NCBI GenBank assembly: GCA_934309345.1
Contig: CAKRDD010000032.1
Coordinates: forward strand, 1-19,922
Direction of reading: 5' to 3'
DNA: 19,922 nt
Source of the DNA: an uncultured Mediterraneibacter sp.
GTDB lineage: Bacteria > Bacillota > Clostridia > Lachnospirales > Lachnospiraceae
Part shown: piece by piece, positions 7,729 to 14,977 of the stretch
How positions within the stretch are numbered: the first letter of the stretch is position 1
Layout: every line of letters starts with the position of its first letter
The notes under the pieces: generated by a model
The model's input: the letters and a program-made list of their open reading frames with translations, nothing else
Databases searched by the model: none
Told to the model about the DNA's origin: nothing
Made by a program: the position numbers and the translations under genes

Positions 7729-7794
7729 TTATCAAAAAAAATACTTTCCAAGTATACACCTATTCAGAAAAAAATTACAATACTTTTTTGATAA
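7729..7794. repeat. Inverted repeat framing the pyrG promoter
   Basis: TTATCAAAAAA (7729-7739) and TTTTTTGATAA (7784-7794) are perfect 11-bp inverted repeats, one on each side of the promoter. They are AT-rich, so chance or DNA-bending function cannot be told apart. The rest of the gap to the terminator, 7795-7885, shows no gene or clear signal. Confidence 0.5.
7751..7780 (-). promoter_or_regulatory. pyrG promoter with overlapping palindrome
   Basis: On the minus strand, TTGTAA (complement of 7775-7780), an 18-base spacer and TATACT (complement of 7751-7756) form a good sigma-A type promoter with a start near 7744. The palindrome ATACTT-TCC-AAGTAT (7741-7755) overlaps the -10 and start site and could be an operator; it is followed on the transcript by a run of eight T (7733-7740 on the complement). 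Confidence 0.7.
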
Positions 7795-7885
7795 AAACAT
7801 AGAAAAAAGATGGGATGAAGTGATTTTAATGAGGTAATGTAAAGAAGCGATAGAAAAAAATCCTTATAAAAAGGGAAAAATGCAG

Positions 7886-7938
7886 AAAAAACCTCTCAGA
7901 CAGCAGGTAAATATGCTTGGACTGCAGAGAGGTTTTTT
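7886..7938. terminator. Terminator downstream of the DUF1846 gene
   Basis: AAAAAACCTCTC (7886-7897) pairs with GAGAGGTTTTTT (7927-7938), and inner GCAG/CTGC bases extend the stem. On the minus strand the complement of the left A run gives the U tract expected after the DUF1846 gene, which ends at 7971. The right side also ends in six T, so it may work both ways. Confidence 0.9.
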
Positions 7939-7970
7939 ATTATAACGTTCAATATTTGCAAGAAGTATTA

Positions 7971-9446
7971 TTATCCTAACAGCTGACGTTCGTTCACAGC
8001 TTCGCTTGTAAGCTGTACGCCAAGCTTTTTAAATGTCTTGATATCAACACTTGAAAGCATTACGGAAGTATGAGCCTGGCAGCCTTTCAGCTTCGGAAGC
8101 TGGGAGAGTGCAAGCTCAGCGATTGGATTGACAGCAGCACTTGCGGAAAGTGCGATCAGGATCTCGTCTGTGTGAAGGCGAGGGTTCTTGCTGTTTAAGT
8201 AATCCACTTTCAGCTTCTGGATCGGCTCGATCGCTTCTGGAGAGATGATATGGACATTGTGGTCGATGCCGGCCAGCTCCTTCAGTACATTTACAAGAAG
8301 GGCAGCGCTCGCACCGAGCAGGTTGGAAGTTTTTCCAGTGATGATGCGTCCATCTTCAAGTTCCAGTGCGGCAGCAGGTCCGCCTGTCTCCTGGGCACGC
8401 TCCAGTGCTTTTACAGCAACCTTGCGGTCAGAAACAGTGATTCCTTCCATATTCATAAGAAGCTCGATCTTCTCAGCTTCTTTCTCGGAAGCATCACCTT
8501 TGAGAAGGGCATTGAGTGCTGCGTAGTAGCGGCGGATGATCTCCTGACGGGAAGCTTCACGGCAGGCTTCATCATCACAGATACAGTTTCCAGCCATATT
8601 TACCCCCATGTCTGTAGGTGATTTGTATGGGCTGGAACCGTAGATCTTCTCGAAGATTGTATTTAAAACAGGGAAGATCTCCACGTCACGGTTGTAGTTT
8701 ACAGTTGTCACACCATAAGCTTCAAGATGATATGGATCGATCATATTTACATCATTAAGGTCAGCTGTAGCAGCCTCGTAAGCGAGGTTTACCGGGTGCT
8801 TCAGAGGCAGGTTCCAGATCGGGAATGTCTCGAACTTCGCATATCCGGCTTCGATTCCGCGCTGATGCTCCTGATATAACTGAGACAGGCAGACAGCCAT
8901 CTTTCCGCTTCCAGGTCCCGGAGCTGTTACAATAACAAGCGGATGTGAAGTCTCGATATAATCGTTCTTTCCGTAACCATTCTCACTGACAATCAGTGGA
9001 ATGTTGGACGGATATCCCGGAATGTTGTAATGGATGTATACAGAGATTCCAAGGTTTTCAAGACGGTTCTTGAACAGAAGTGCACTTTCCTGTCCGGAGA
9101 ACTGTGTGATCACTACGCTTCCTACAAAAAGTCCCTGCTCACGGTAAGTACCAATCAGACGGATCACGTCTGAATCATAAGTGATACCAAGATCTCCGCG
9201 GATCTTATTCTTCTCAATGTCTTTTGCGCTGATCGCAAAGACAATCTCAGCCTGATCACTGAGTTCTTTCAAAAGACGCAGTTTACTGTCAGGCGCAAAT
9301 CCCGGAAGTACGCGGGATGCATGATAGTCATCAAAAAGCTTGCCACCAAACTCAAGGTAGAGTTTGCCACCGAATTTTCCGATACGCTCGCGGATGTGTT
9401 CGGATTGCATTTTCAAATATTTGTCATTGTCAAATCCAATTTTCAT
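7971..9446 (-). CDS. DUF1846 family protein, function unknown
   Basis: A soluble protein of 491 residues that I recognise as the DUF1846 family, which is widespread in Firmicutes and lacks an established function. No signal peptide or membrane segment is seen. Features visible: a conserved N terminus (MKIGFDNDKYLKMQ), a glycine-rich P-loop-like stretch APGPGSGK (175-182) that suggests nucleotide or phosphate binding, and a cysteine pair in NCICDDEAC (about 287-295). The start has an AAGGAAGA site (complement of 9454-9461) about 7 bases upstream. It is a single-gene unit: a clear promoter lies upstream and a terminator downstream, and it is divergent from ftsH. The -10 region closely resembles that of pyrG. 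Family assignment is by sequence memory; any enzymatic role is speculative. Confidence 0.85.
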   Translation of the reverse strand: MKIGFDNDKYLKMQSEHIRERIGKFGGKLYLEFGGKLFDDYHASRVLPGFAPDSKLRLLKELSDQAEIVFAISAKDIEKNKIRGDLGITYDSDVIRLIGTYREQGLFVGSVVITQFSGQESALLFKNRLENLGISVYIHYNIPGYPSNIPLIVSENGYGKNDYIETSHPLVIVTAPGPGSGKMAVCLSQLYQEHQRGIEAGYAKFETFPIWNLPLKHPVNLAYEAATADLNDVNMIDPYHLEAYGVTTVNYNRDVEIFPVLNTIFEKIYGSSPYKSPTDMGVNMAGNCICDDEACREASRQEIIRRYYAALNALLKGDASEKEAEKIELLMNMEGITVSDRKVAVKALERAQETGGPAAALELEDGRIITGKTSNLLGASAALLVNVLKELAGIDHNVHIISPEAIEPIQKLKVDYLNSKNPRLHTDEILIALSASAAVNPIAELALSQLPKLKGCQAHTSVMLSSVDIKTFKKLGVQLTSEAVNERQLLG

Positions 9447-9506
9447 CGTTTTCTCTTCCTTATTATAAAATTTGCAGAACTGTTATTCATAGTGTTAACA
9501 GACAGA

Positions 9507-9521
9507 CCTGTTTTAAACAGG
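9507..9521. promoter_or_regulatory. Perfect palindrome in the DUF1846 leader
   Basis: CCTGTTT-T-AAACAGG is a 7+1+7 perfect palindrome lying just downstream of the predicted DUF1846 transcription start (near 9527) and about 60 bases before its start codon. A repressor operator is plausible; a short RNA hairpin is less likely because the loop would be a single base. Confidence 0.45.
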
Positions 9522-9533
9522 CATTACTTTTCT

Positions 9534-9563
9534 AGTATACTATGAAATGGCACGTTTTTACAA
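9534..9563 (-). promoter_or_regulatory. Promoter of the DUF1846 gene
   Basis: On the minus strand TTGTAA (complement of 9558-9563), an 18-base spacer and TATACT (complement of 9534-9539). Hexamers and spacer length are identical to the pyrG promoter. Confidence 0.7.
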
Positions 9564-9582
9564 TATTTTCATAATCTTTTTA

Positions 9583-9611
9583 TTGATTTATGGAAAACCA
9601 CTATTTATAAT
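9583..9611 (+). promoter_or_regulatory. ftsH promoter
   Basis: TTGATT (9583-9588), a 17-base spacer and a perfect TATAAT (9606-9611), predicting a start near 9618 and a leader of about 75 bases. The -10 sits in an imperfect dyad, ACCACTAT to ATAATGGT (9598-9615). No CIRCE (HrcA) or CtsR heat-shock operator is visible. Confidence 0.75.
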
Positions 9612-9692
9612 GGTAAGAAGTAGTTATTTTTTTACATATGAAGTAAAATACTGGTGAGAAAATAACCACGATTCAAGTTTTGGAGGAAGATA

Positions 9693-11906
9693 ATGGAGAA
9701 TAACAATAAAAACAAAGGCCCGAACAACAACCGACAGGGTTGGGGAATTATTTTGTTCACCACCTTGTTGGTTACTTTTGTTGTTATGGGATTATATTCT
9801 ATGATGCAGGGCGGAGGCGCTTCTGAGATCAGTTATGATAAATTCCTGAAACTGGTTGATAATGGAAAGGTAGAGTCCGTTACATTTACCAGCTCAAGGA
9901 TCAATATCGTACTGACAGACGATGCCAGAAAGGAAAAGGCAGAGGGAAAACTTACAGAAGTAAAGGATAATGAGGAAACTTCTGAAGAGCAGAGCAATAG
10001 TTCAGATTCCAAAGAAAGTGACGATCAGGAAAATGTAATGGACAGTCTGCTTGGCGAGATCAGTCAGATGCAGGGAAGTTCTAAGAGCAAGGACCCGGAT
10101 TATTATACGGGAAATGTATCAGATGACACACTTGTGAAGCGTCTGGACAAGGCCGGTGTAGAGTTTAAAGCCCAGATTCCGGATACGGCAAGTTCACTGA
10201 TCATGGATATTTTTATCACAGTGATCCTTCCGATCGTACTTCTTGTATTCATGTTTAATTTCCTTATGAAGAAGATGTCTAAGGGCGGCGGCATGATGGG
10301 AATCGGCAAGAGCAATGCCAAGATGTATATGGAGAAGCAGACAGGTGTGACATTCTTAGATGTTGCAGGTGAAGATGAAGCGAAGGAGTCCTTGCAGGAG
10401 GTTGTTGATTTCCTGCATAATCCTGGAAAATATACAGGTATCGGAGCGAAGCTTCCGAAGGGAGCACTTCTTGTGGGACCTCCGGGAACAGGTAAGACAC
10501 TTCTTGCGAAAGCAGTTGCAGGAGAGGCGAAGGTTCCGTTCTTTTCCCTGTCAGGATCTGCATTCGTAGAGATGTATGTCGGTGTAGGTGCTTCCCGTGT
10601 GCGTGATTTGTTCAAGCAGGCACAGCAGATGGCGCCATGTATCGTATTTATTGATGAGATTGATGCGATCGGTAAGAGCCGTGACAGCGCACTTGGCGGT
10701 GGCGGTAATGACGAGCGTGAGCAGACATTGAACCAGCTTCTTGCAGAGATGGATGGATTCGATACGAATAAGGGACTTCTTGTTCTGGCAGCGACAAACC
10801 GTCCGGAAGTACTTGATCCAGCGCTGTTAAGACCGGGACGTTTCGATCGTCGTATCATAGTAGATAAGCCGGATCTGAAAGGACGTGTCGAGATTCTCAA
10901 GGTTCATGCGAAGGATGTTAAGATGGATGAGACAGTCAATCTGGAAGAGATCGCGCTTGCAACTTCCGGAGCAGTTGGATCAGATCTTGCAAATATGATC
11001 AATGAGGCTGCGATCACTGCCGTTAAGCATGGCAGACAGGTTGTCAGCCAGAAAGACCTCTTTGAGGCAGTGGAAGTTGTACTTGTAGGTAAAGAGAAGA
11101 AAGATCGTATTATGAGCGCAGAAGAGCGAAGAATCGTATCTTACCATGAGGTTGGACATGCGCTTGTCACAGCACTTCAGAAGAATACAGAACCGGTACA
11201 GAAGATCACGATCGTTCCTAGAACAATGGGAGCACTCGGTTATGTGATGCAGACACCGGAGGAAGAGAAGTTCCTGAATACGAAGAAAGAGCTTGAGGCA
11301 ATGATTGTTGTTGCACTCGGAGGACGTGCAGCAGAAGAGATCGTCTTTGATACAGTGACAACAGGTGCATCGAATGATATCGAGCAGGCAACGAAGATTG
11401 CCAGAGCGATGATCACACAGTATGGTATGTCAGAGCGCTTTGGTCTGATGGGACTTGAATCTGTTCAGAGCCGTTACTTGGACGGTCGCGCAGTTCGTAA
11501 CTGTGGAGAAGCAACAGCAGCTGAGATCGATGAAGAGATCATGAAGATGCTCAAAGCTTCTTATGAAGAAGCAAAACGCCTCTTAAGTGCGAACAGAGAT
11601 GCTCTTGATAAGATCGCAGCCTTCCTGATCGAGAAAGAGACGATCACAGGTAAAGAATTCATGAAGATCTTCCGTGAGGTGAAGGGAATCCCGGAACCGG
11701 AAGAAGCGGATGGAGAGAAGAAAGAAGAGCAGGAGTCCGGAAGAATCCTGATGAAGCCGACAGAGCAGCAGGCAGAAGAGTCACAGGCAATAGCAGAGAC
11801 AGAATCAGCTGAAGAGCCAGAAATACCGGCATCGGAAAAAGAGCCGGAAGCACAGGCAACAGAAATACAGTCACAAGAGACGGTGGCAGAAGAAAAGTCT
11901 GAGTAA
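9693..11906 (+). CDS. ftsH: ATP-dependent zinc metalloprotease FtsH
   Basis: Membrane-anchored AAA+ protease of 737 residues that forms hexamers and degrades misfolded membrane proteins and regulatory proteins. Layout: TM1 (about 17-37), extracytoplasmic domain (about 38-167), TM2 (about 168-191), AAA+ module with Walker A GPPGTGKT (262-269), Walker B VFIDE (318-322) and second region of homology TNRPEVLDPALLRPGRFDRR (368-387), then the M41 peptidase with HEVGH (485-489) and the third zinc ligand D562. The active site reads HEVGH rather than the common HEAGH, a change outside the ligands. Typical FtsH has about 610-650 residues; here an acidic, serine-rich insertion (about 78-138) enlarges the external domain and an acidic low-complexity tail (about 665-737) extends the C terminus. 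GGAGGAAG lies before the ATG. Confidence 0.98.
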   Translation: MENNNKNKGPNNNRQGWGIILFTTLLVTFVVMGLYSMMQGGGASEISYDKFLKLVDNGKVESVTFTSSRINIVLTDDARKEKAEGKLTEVKDNEETSEEQSNSSDSKESDDQENVMDSLLGEISQMQGSSKSKDPDYYTGNVSDDTLVKRLDKAGVEFKAQIPDTASSLIMDIFITVILPIVLLVFMFNFLMKKMSKGGGMMGIGKSNAKMYMEKQTGVTFLDVAGEDEAKESLQEVVDFLHNPGKYTGIGAKLPKGALLVGPPGTGKTLLAKAVAGEAKVPFFSLSGSAFVEMYVGVGASRVRDLFKQAQQMAPCIVFIDEIDAIGKSRDSALGGGGNDEREQTLNQLLAEMDGFDTNKGLLVLAATNRPEVLDPALLRPGRFDRRIIVDKPDLKGRVEILKVHAKDVKMDETVNLEEIALATSGAVGSDLANMINEAAITAVKHGRQVVSQKDLFEAVEVVLVGKEKKDRIMSAEERRIVSYHEVGHALVTALQKNTEPVQKITIVPRTMGALGYVMQTPEEEKFLNTKKELEAMIVVALGGRAAEEIVFDTVTTGASNDIEQATKIARAMITQYGMSERFGLMGLESVQSRYLDGRAVRNCGEATAAEIDEEIMKMLKASYEEAKRLLSANRDALDKIAAFLIEKETITGKEFMKIFREVKGIPEPEEADGEKKEEQESGRILMKPTEQQAEESQAIAETESAEEPEIPASEKEPEAQATEIQSQETVAEEKSE

Positions 11907-11924
11907 AAATTGATTACCAGTAGT

Positions 11925-11975
11925 AAGAGTTTCGCAGATGAATAAGAAAAGTCATTTGCGAAACTCTTTTTCTTT
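11925..11975 (+). terminator. ftsH terminator
   Basis: AAGAGTTTCGC (11925-11935) is the exact complement of GCGAAACTCTT (11958-11968), with GATG/CATT extending the stem inward; a T-rich tract (11966-11975) follows. It lies 18 bases after the ftsH stop codon. Confidence 0.92.
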
Positions 11976-11985
11976 GATGAAAACA

Positions 11986-11994
11986 TGTTATAAT
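11986..11994 (+). promoter_or_regulatory. Extended -10 promoter of the HAD gene
   Basis: TG-T-TATAAT is a perfect extended -10 element directly after the ftsH terminator. No recognisable -35 is present at the right distance, as is common for extended -10 promoters. It gives a leader of about 87 bases before the HAD start codon. Confidence 0.6.
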
Positions 11995-12087
11995 GAAATG
12001 AGGCAAAAATGTGCCAGGGTATATTGCAAGGCACAGAAGATGCAAAACATCAATCAAGACAGTAGCAAAAAAACAGGAGACATTGGG

Positions 12088-12801
12088 ATGACAAAAGCAG
12101 TATTTTTTGATATAGATGACACCATTTATGATTATATTGGAGCGCATAATAATACGATGCCGGTGATGAAAGAATGGGCATATAAAAACTTAGGAATTGC
12201 GCAGGATGAACTGGAAAAATATGTTGCCGAAGCGAGAGTAAAGGCAGATGACAGAGCCGGAAGAGATTATGCGGTGAATCATAATCGCCTGGTGAGATTT
12301 CAGTGTATGCTGGAGACGCTTGGAAAGCCGGTTTTCCCATATGCATATGAGATGCACCACCTGTACTGGGATACATTGATCGATCAGATTACACCGGCTC
12401 CGGGAATTGAAGAACTGATGAAAGAACTGAAACAGCGCGGTATCTATATCGGACTGGGAAGCAATATGACTGCTGATGTTCAGTATCAAAAAGTCTTAAA
12501 GCTTGGGCTTGGCAAGTATATTGATGGAATCGTGACAAGTGAAGAGGCCGGCGAAGAAAAACCACATCGAAAACTTTTTGATCTCTGTGTTGAGAAGGCA
12601 GGAGTGACGATAGAGGAAAGTATCTTTATCGGAGACAGCATTGCACATGATGTGACAGGGGCACAGAATATCGGAATGCCGGTGATCTTATATCGTCCGA
12701 AGGAAAATGTGAATGAGATCGAATGGCTTCAGACAGAGAAGGGCAGATGTCCGGTCATTGCACATTTCTCCCAGTTTTTCGAAGCTGAGAAATTGCTGTA
12801 A
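12088..12801 (+). CDS. HAD-superfamily hydrolase (subfamily IA phosphatase)
   Basis: Cytoplasmic protein of 237 residues with all four HAD motifs: D8 and D10 in FFDIDDT (nucleophile and acid/base), S125 in GLGSN, K158 in EEKPHRKLF, and D183/D188 in FIGDSIAHD. The helical cap between motifs I and II (about 17-95) places it in subfamily I with YjjG- or phosphoglycolate-phosphatase-like enzymes, which hydrolyse small phosphomonoesters such as nucleotides or sugar phosphates; the substrate cannot be read off. The ATG at 12088 is preceded by AGGAGA (12075-12080) 7 bases upstream and starts right at the catalytic strand, so the longer open frame from 11938 is rejected. It has its own promoter and ends 45 bases before jetA, so read-through into the SMC operon is likely. 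Confidence 0.9.
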   Translation: MTKAVFFDIDDTIYDYIGAHNNTMPVMKEWAYKNLGIAQDELEKYVAEARVKADDRAGRDYAVNHNRLVRFQCMLETLGKPVFPYAYEMHHLYWDTLIDQITPAPGIEELMKELKQRGIYIGLGSNMTADVQYQKVLKLGLGKYIDGIVTSEEAGEEKPHRKLFDLCVEKAGVTIEESIFIGDSIAHDVTGAQNIGMPVILYRPKENVNEIEWLQTEKGRCPVIAHFSQFFEAEKLL

Positions 12802-12820
12802 GAATCCGATCTGGTATAAC
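12793..12820 (+). promoter_or_regulatory. Candidate internal promoter for the jetABC operon
   Basis: TTGCTG (12793-12798), 16-base spacer, TATAAC (12815-12820) with a TG one base upstream (extended -10, TGGTATAAC). It overlaps the stop codon of the HAD gene and would start a transcript near 12827, only about 20 bases before the jetA start codon. Confidence 0.5.
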
Positions 12821-12846
12821 AAAAGAGAAAGGAAACATTAGAAAAG

Positions 12847-14259
12847 ATGAAACTGGTCGAAAAAGTTCCAAAGAATCTATATAAAGTGTTTGGAAGTAAA
12901 TATATGGAATTTTATATGCAGTTTCTGGTTGCACTTTATGAAGAAAGCAGCCAGTCTTTTTCTCTTCTTGGACTTACGGAGCGTGAGTGTCAGATGATCA
13001 TGAATGAACGACTGGCGAAGATGGCACTGGACTGGAGTGAGGCAAGAGTCGATGAAGAGGGAGAACTGATCACCCGGGCGAATATGGCATCAGTCAGTCT
13101 GAAGCATTTTGAAGACTGGGGATGGCTAAGACGCGATTATGACGAAACGCTGAACAGTTATGTTGTTTCATTTCCGGAATACAGTCAGCTGTTTGTAGAA
13201 TTATTTCAGAAATTATACAGTGAAAACGACAGTAAGGAACGAGAAAGTGTGCTTACAGTATACAGTCATCTCTATACTTACAGTTTAGATAAAGAGAAGA
13301 ATAATGAGATTTTAAAAAGTGCGCTTCATACATCGAGAGCACTTCTGCAGATGCTTGCAAACATGCAGGAAGGAATGCGCGGATATTTCGATGAACTGTC
13401 AAAGCAGCGAAGCTTTCTTGGGATTCAGGAAGTTCTGGTGAAAGAAATCAATAACAGTGACAGTAAAAAATATGCGATATTGACGACAACGGACAGTTTT
13501 TATCGATACAAAGAAGCTGTAAAAGAGCTGATTGAGGAGAACCTGGAGAAAACAGAAGCAAGAAAATATTCATTTGAAACAGAACTCTTAAGCGAAGAGG
13601 AAAATACGAGAAAATCTTATCGTCTGCGAAGAATGATTGAGATCTGCGAAGAGGCGACAGATATGCTCTATAAGATCTCGAGAGAGTTTGATGCAATTGA
13701 GCGCAGATATAATAAACTGATCGAGCAGAAGACTGTCTTTGCAAGCCGTGCAGCTGCAAGAATTCGTTATATTATGATGGAAGGCGCGATGGAAGAAGAC
13801 CAGACCGTCGCACTGATCAATCTGATCAATGAAAGCAGCAAGTCAGAAGAGATCGTGGATAAGCTGGCTTCAAAACTGAAGTTTTCAGAGCCATATAAGG
13901 TTATGACAGAGAAGAGCCTGTATCAAAGACGGGAGAATCAGAAGGAGAAATTCACTCCACAGGCAGTAACAACTGAGAAATCACAGGAAGAGAATATGAC
14001 AGAATTTGTCCTGGAACCACTGTATACGCAGAAAGAAATCAGAGATTTCCGAAAGAAAAATGAACAGAATGGAAAATTCACAGTGACACAAGATACTGTA
14101 AAATCAATAGAAGATTTGGAGAAGTTATTTATGGTATGGCAGCATGCAACAGAATCTGCGGACAGTAAGGCACAGATTGAAGTGGCGCAGGAGATGGAGA
14201 ATGAGGCTGGTTTCCGATTTTCAAAACTTACGATAGAGGGAGTAGAATCAGATGGTTAA
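12847..14259 (+). CDS. jetA: JetA-like (MukF/MksF-type) kleisin subunit of a Wadjet-like SMC complex
   Basis: A 470-residue soluble, mostly helical and charged protein. By sequence style and position (first of three, before a KITE-like and an SMC-like gene) I assign it to the JetA/DUF5716 family, the kleisin-like subunit that bridges the SMC heads. The N-terminal part (about 1-115) looks like winged-helix modules, ending in LKHFEDWGWLRRDYDE; residues 190-310 are long charged helices; about 360-410 is a polar linker; the C terminus (about 410-470) would be the region that contacts the SMC. The ribosome binding site is poor: GAAAGG lies 14 bases before the ATG. The stop codon overlaps the next start by 8 bases, showing translational coupling. 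No catalytic motif is expected or seen. The alternative name is MksF. Confidence 0.8.
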   Translation: MKLVEKVPKNLYKVFGSKYMEFYMQFLVALYEESSQSFSLLGLTERECQMIMNERLAKMALDWSEARVDEEGELITRANMASVSLKHFEDWGWLRRDYDETLNSYVVSFPEYSQLFVELFQKLYSENDSKERESVLTVYSHLYTYSLDKEKNNEILKSALHTSRALLQMLANMQEGMRGYFDELSKQRSFLGIQEVLVKEINNSDSKKYAILTTTDSFYRYKEAVKELIEENLEKTEARKYSFETELLSEEENTRKSYRLRRMIEICEEATDMLYKISREFDAIERRYNKLIEQKTVFASRAAARIRYIMMEGAMEEDQTVALINLINESSKSEEIVDKLASKLKFSEPYKVMTEKSLYQRRENQKEKFTPQAVTTEKSQEENMTEFVLEPLYTQKEIRDFRKKNEQNGKFTVTQDTVKSIEDLEKLFMVWQHATESADSKAQIEVAQEMENEAGFRFSKLTIEGVESDG

Positions 14260-14977
14260 TTATATGGAAGAATTATCAGTGACAGAAGCTGATAACCTGA
14301 AGAAAACAATTGCTGCATTATTCAGACAGACATGTATTTTGCAGATGAAATATGATCCGGTAACACTTGTCCCAAGAGACAATCTGCATTATGAGATCTG
14401 TACGAGACACAGAAAGTTTATTGAAGACTATCTGTCAGTTTTGAGCTGTGAATTAGTGCATGATCCACAGGAACATATTTATCGTTTGCAAGGGGATGGA
14501 ATTGCGATAGAAAAGATAAATGCCACTGTCACAAAAGTCATCTTACTGATCAAACTGATCTACAGAGATAAGATTTTAGGAGAAGGTCTGAAAGCTACAG
14601 TGACGAATCTGGCGGAGATTCGAGAGTATGGAAAGAATACGAACCTGATCAATTATAAGCTTACGATGAGCGAGTGGAAGGAAGCTTTATACGTGATGAG
14701 TAAGCACCAGATCATCGAGGTTCCTGGTGCAATCCAGAGCGTTGAGGATGAGACTCCAATCTACATCTACAGTACGATCAATCTGTACTGTGGAAGTATG
14801 GATATTACTGCGCTGATCAAAGAATATCAGGATGATCAACAGGAGGATCAGCAGATGGAAGAAGTAGCTTCCGAGGAAGAAAGAGTAGAGCAGGAGTTAC
14901 AGGAAGAACTGGAAGGAGGTGTGGGAGATGAGAGAGAAACAGTCGAAGAAAATATTTACGAGAATGTTAATGAATAA
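14252..14977 (+). CDS. jetB: JetB-like (MukE/MksE-type) KITE subunit
   Basis: A 241-residue protein, middle gene of the operon. Residues 1-190 have the size and helix/strand pattern expected of the tandem winged-helix KITE subunits that bind the kleisin (JetB/MksE; the label DUF4194 or DUF6063 probably applies). The C-terminal 45-50 residues are an acidic, glutamine- and glutamate-rich low-complexity tail that coincides with the region overlapping the next gene's ribosome binding site and start. The start ATG lies inside the end of jetA (ATGGTTAA), with AGAGGG about 11 bases upstream. The gene itself has no strong motif; identity rests mainly on its place between a kleisin-like and an SMC-like gene. 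Confidence 0.75.
   Translation: MVNYMEELSVTEADNLKKTIAALFRQTCILQMKYDPVTLVPRDNLHYEICTRHRKFIEDYLSVLSCELVHDPQEHIYRLQGDGIAIEKINATVTKVILLIKLIYRDKILGEGLKATVTNLAEIREYGKNTNLINYKLTMSEWKEALYVMSKHQIIEVPGAIQSVEDETPIYIYSTINLYCGSMDITALIKEYQDDQQEDQQMEEVASEEERVEQELQEELEGGVGDERETVEENIYENVNE

Noticed and set aside
9564..9692. CIRCE or CtsR heat-shock operator before ftsH
   Set aside because: No TTAGCACTC/GAGTGCTAA pair and no GGTCAAA-type direct repeat is present.
10103..10900. Open frame of 265 codons on the minus strand inside ftsH
   Set aside because: Ser/Pro/Arg-rich translation typical of the complement of a coding gene; the AAA+ domain of FtsH on the other strand is unmistakable.
11938..12087. Upstream 50-codon extension of the HAD protein
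   Set aside because: It begins inside the ftsH terminator, spans the HAD promoter and lacks a ribosome site; the AGGAGA site supports the start at 12088.
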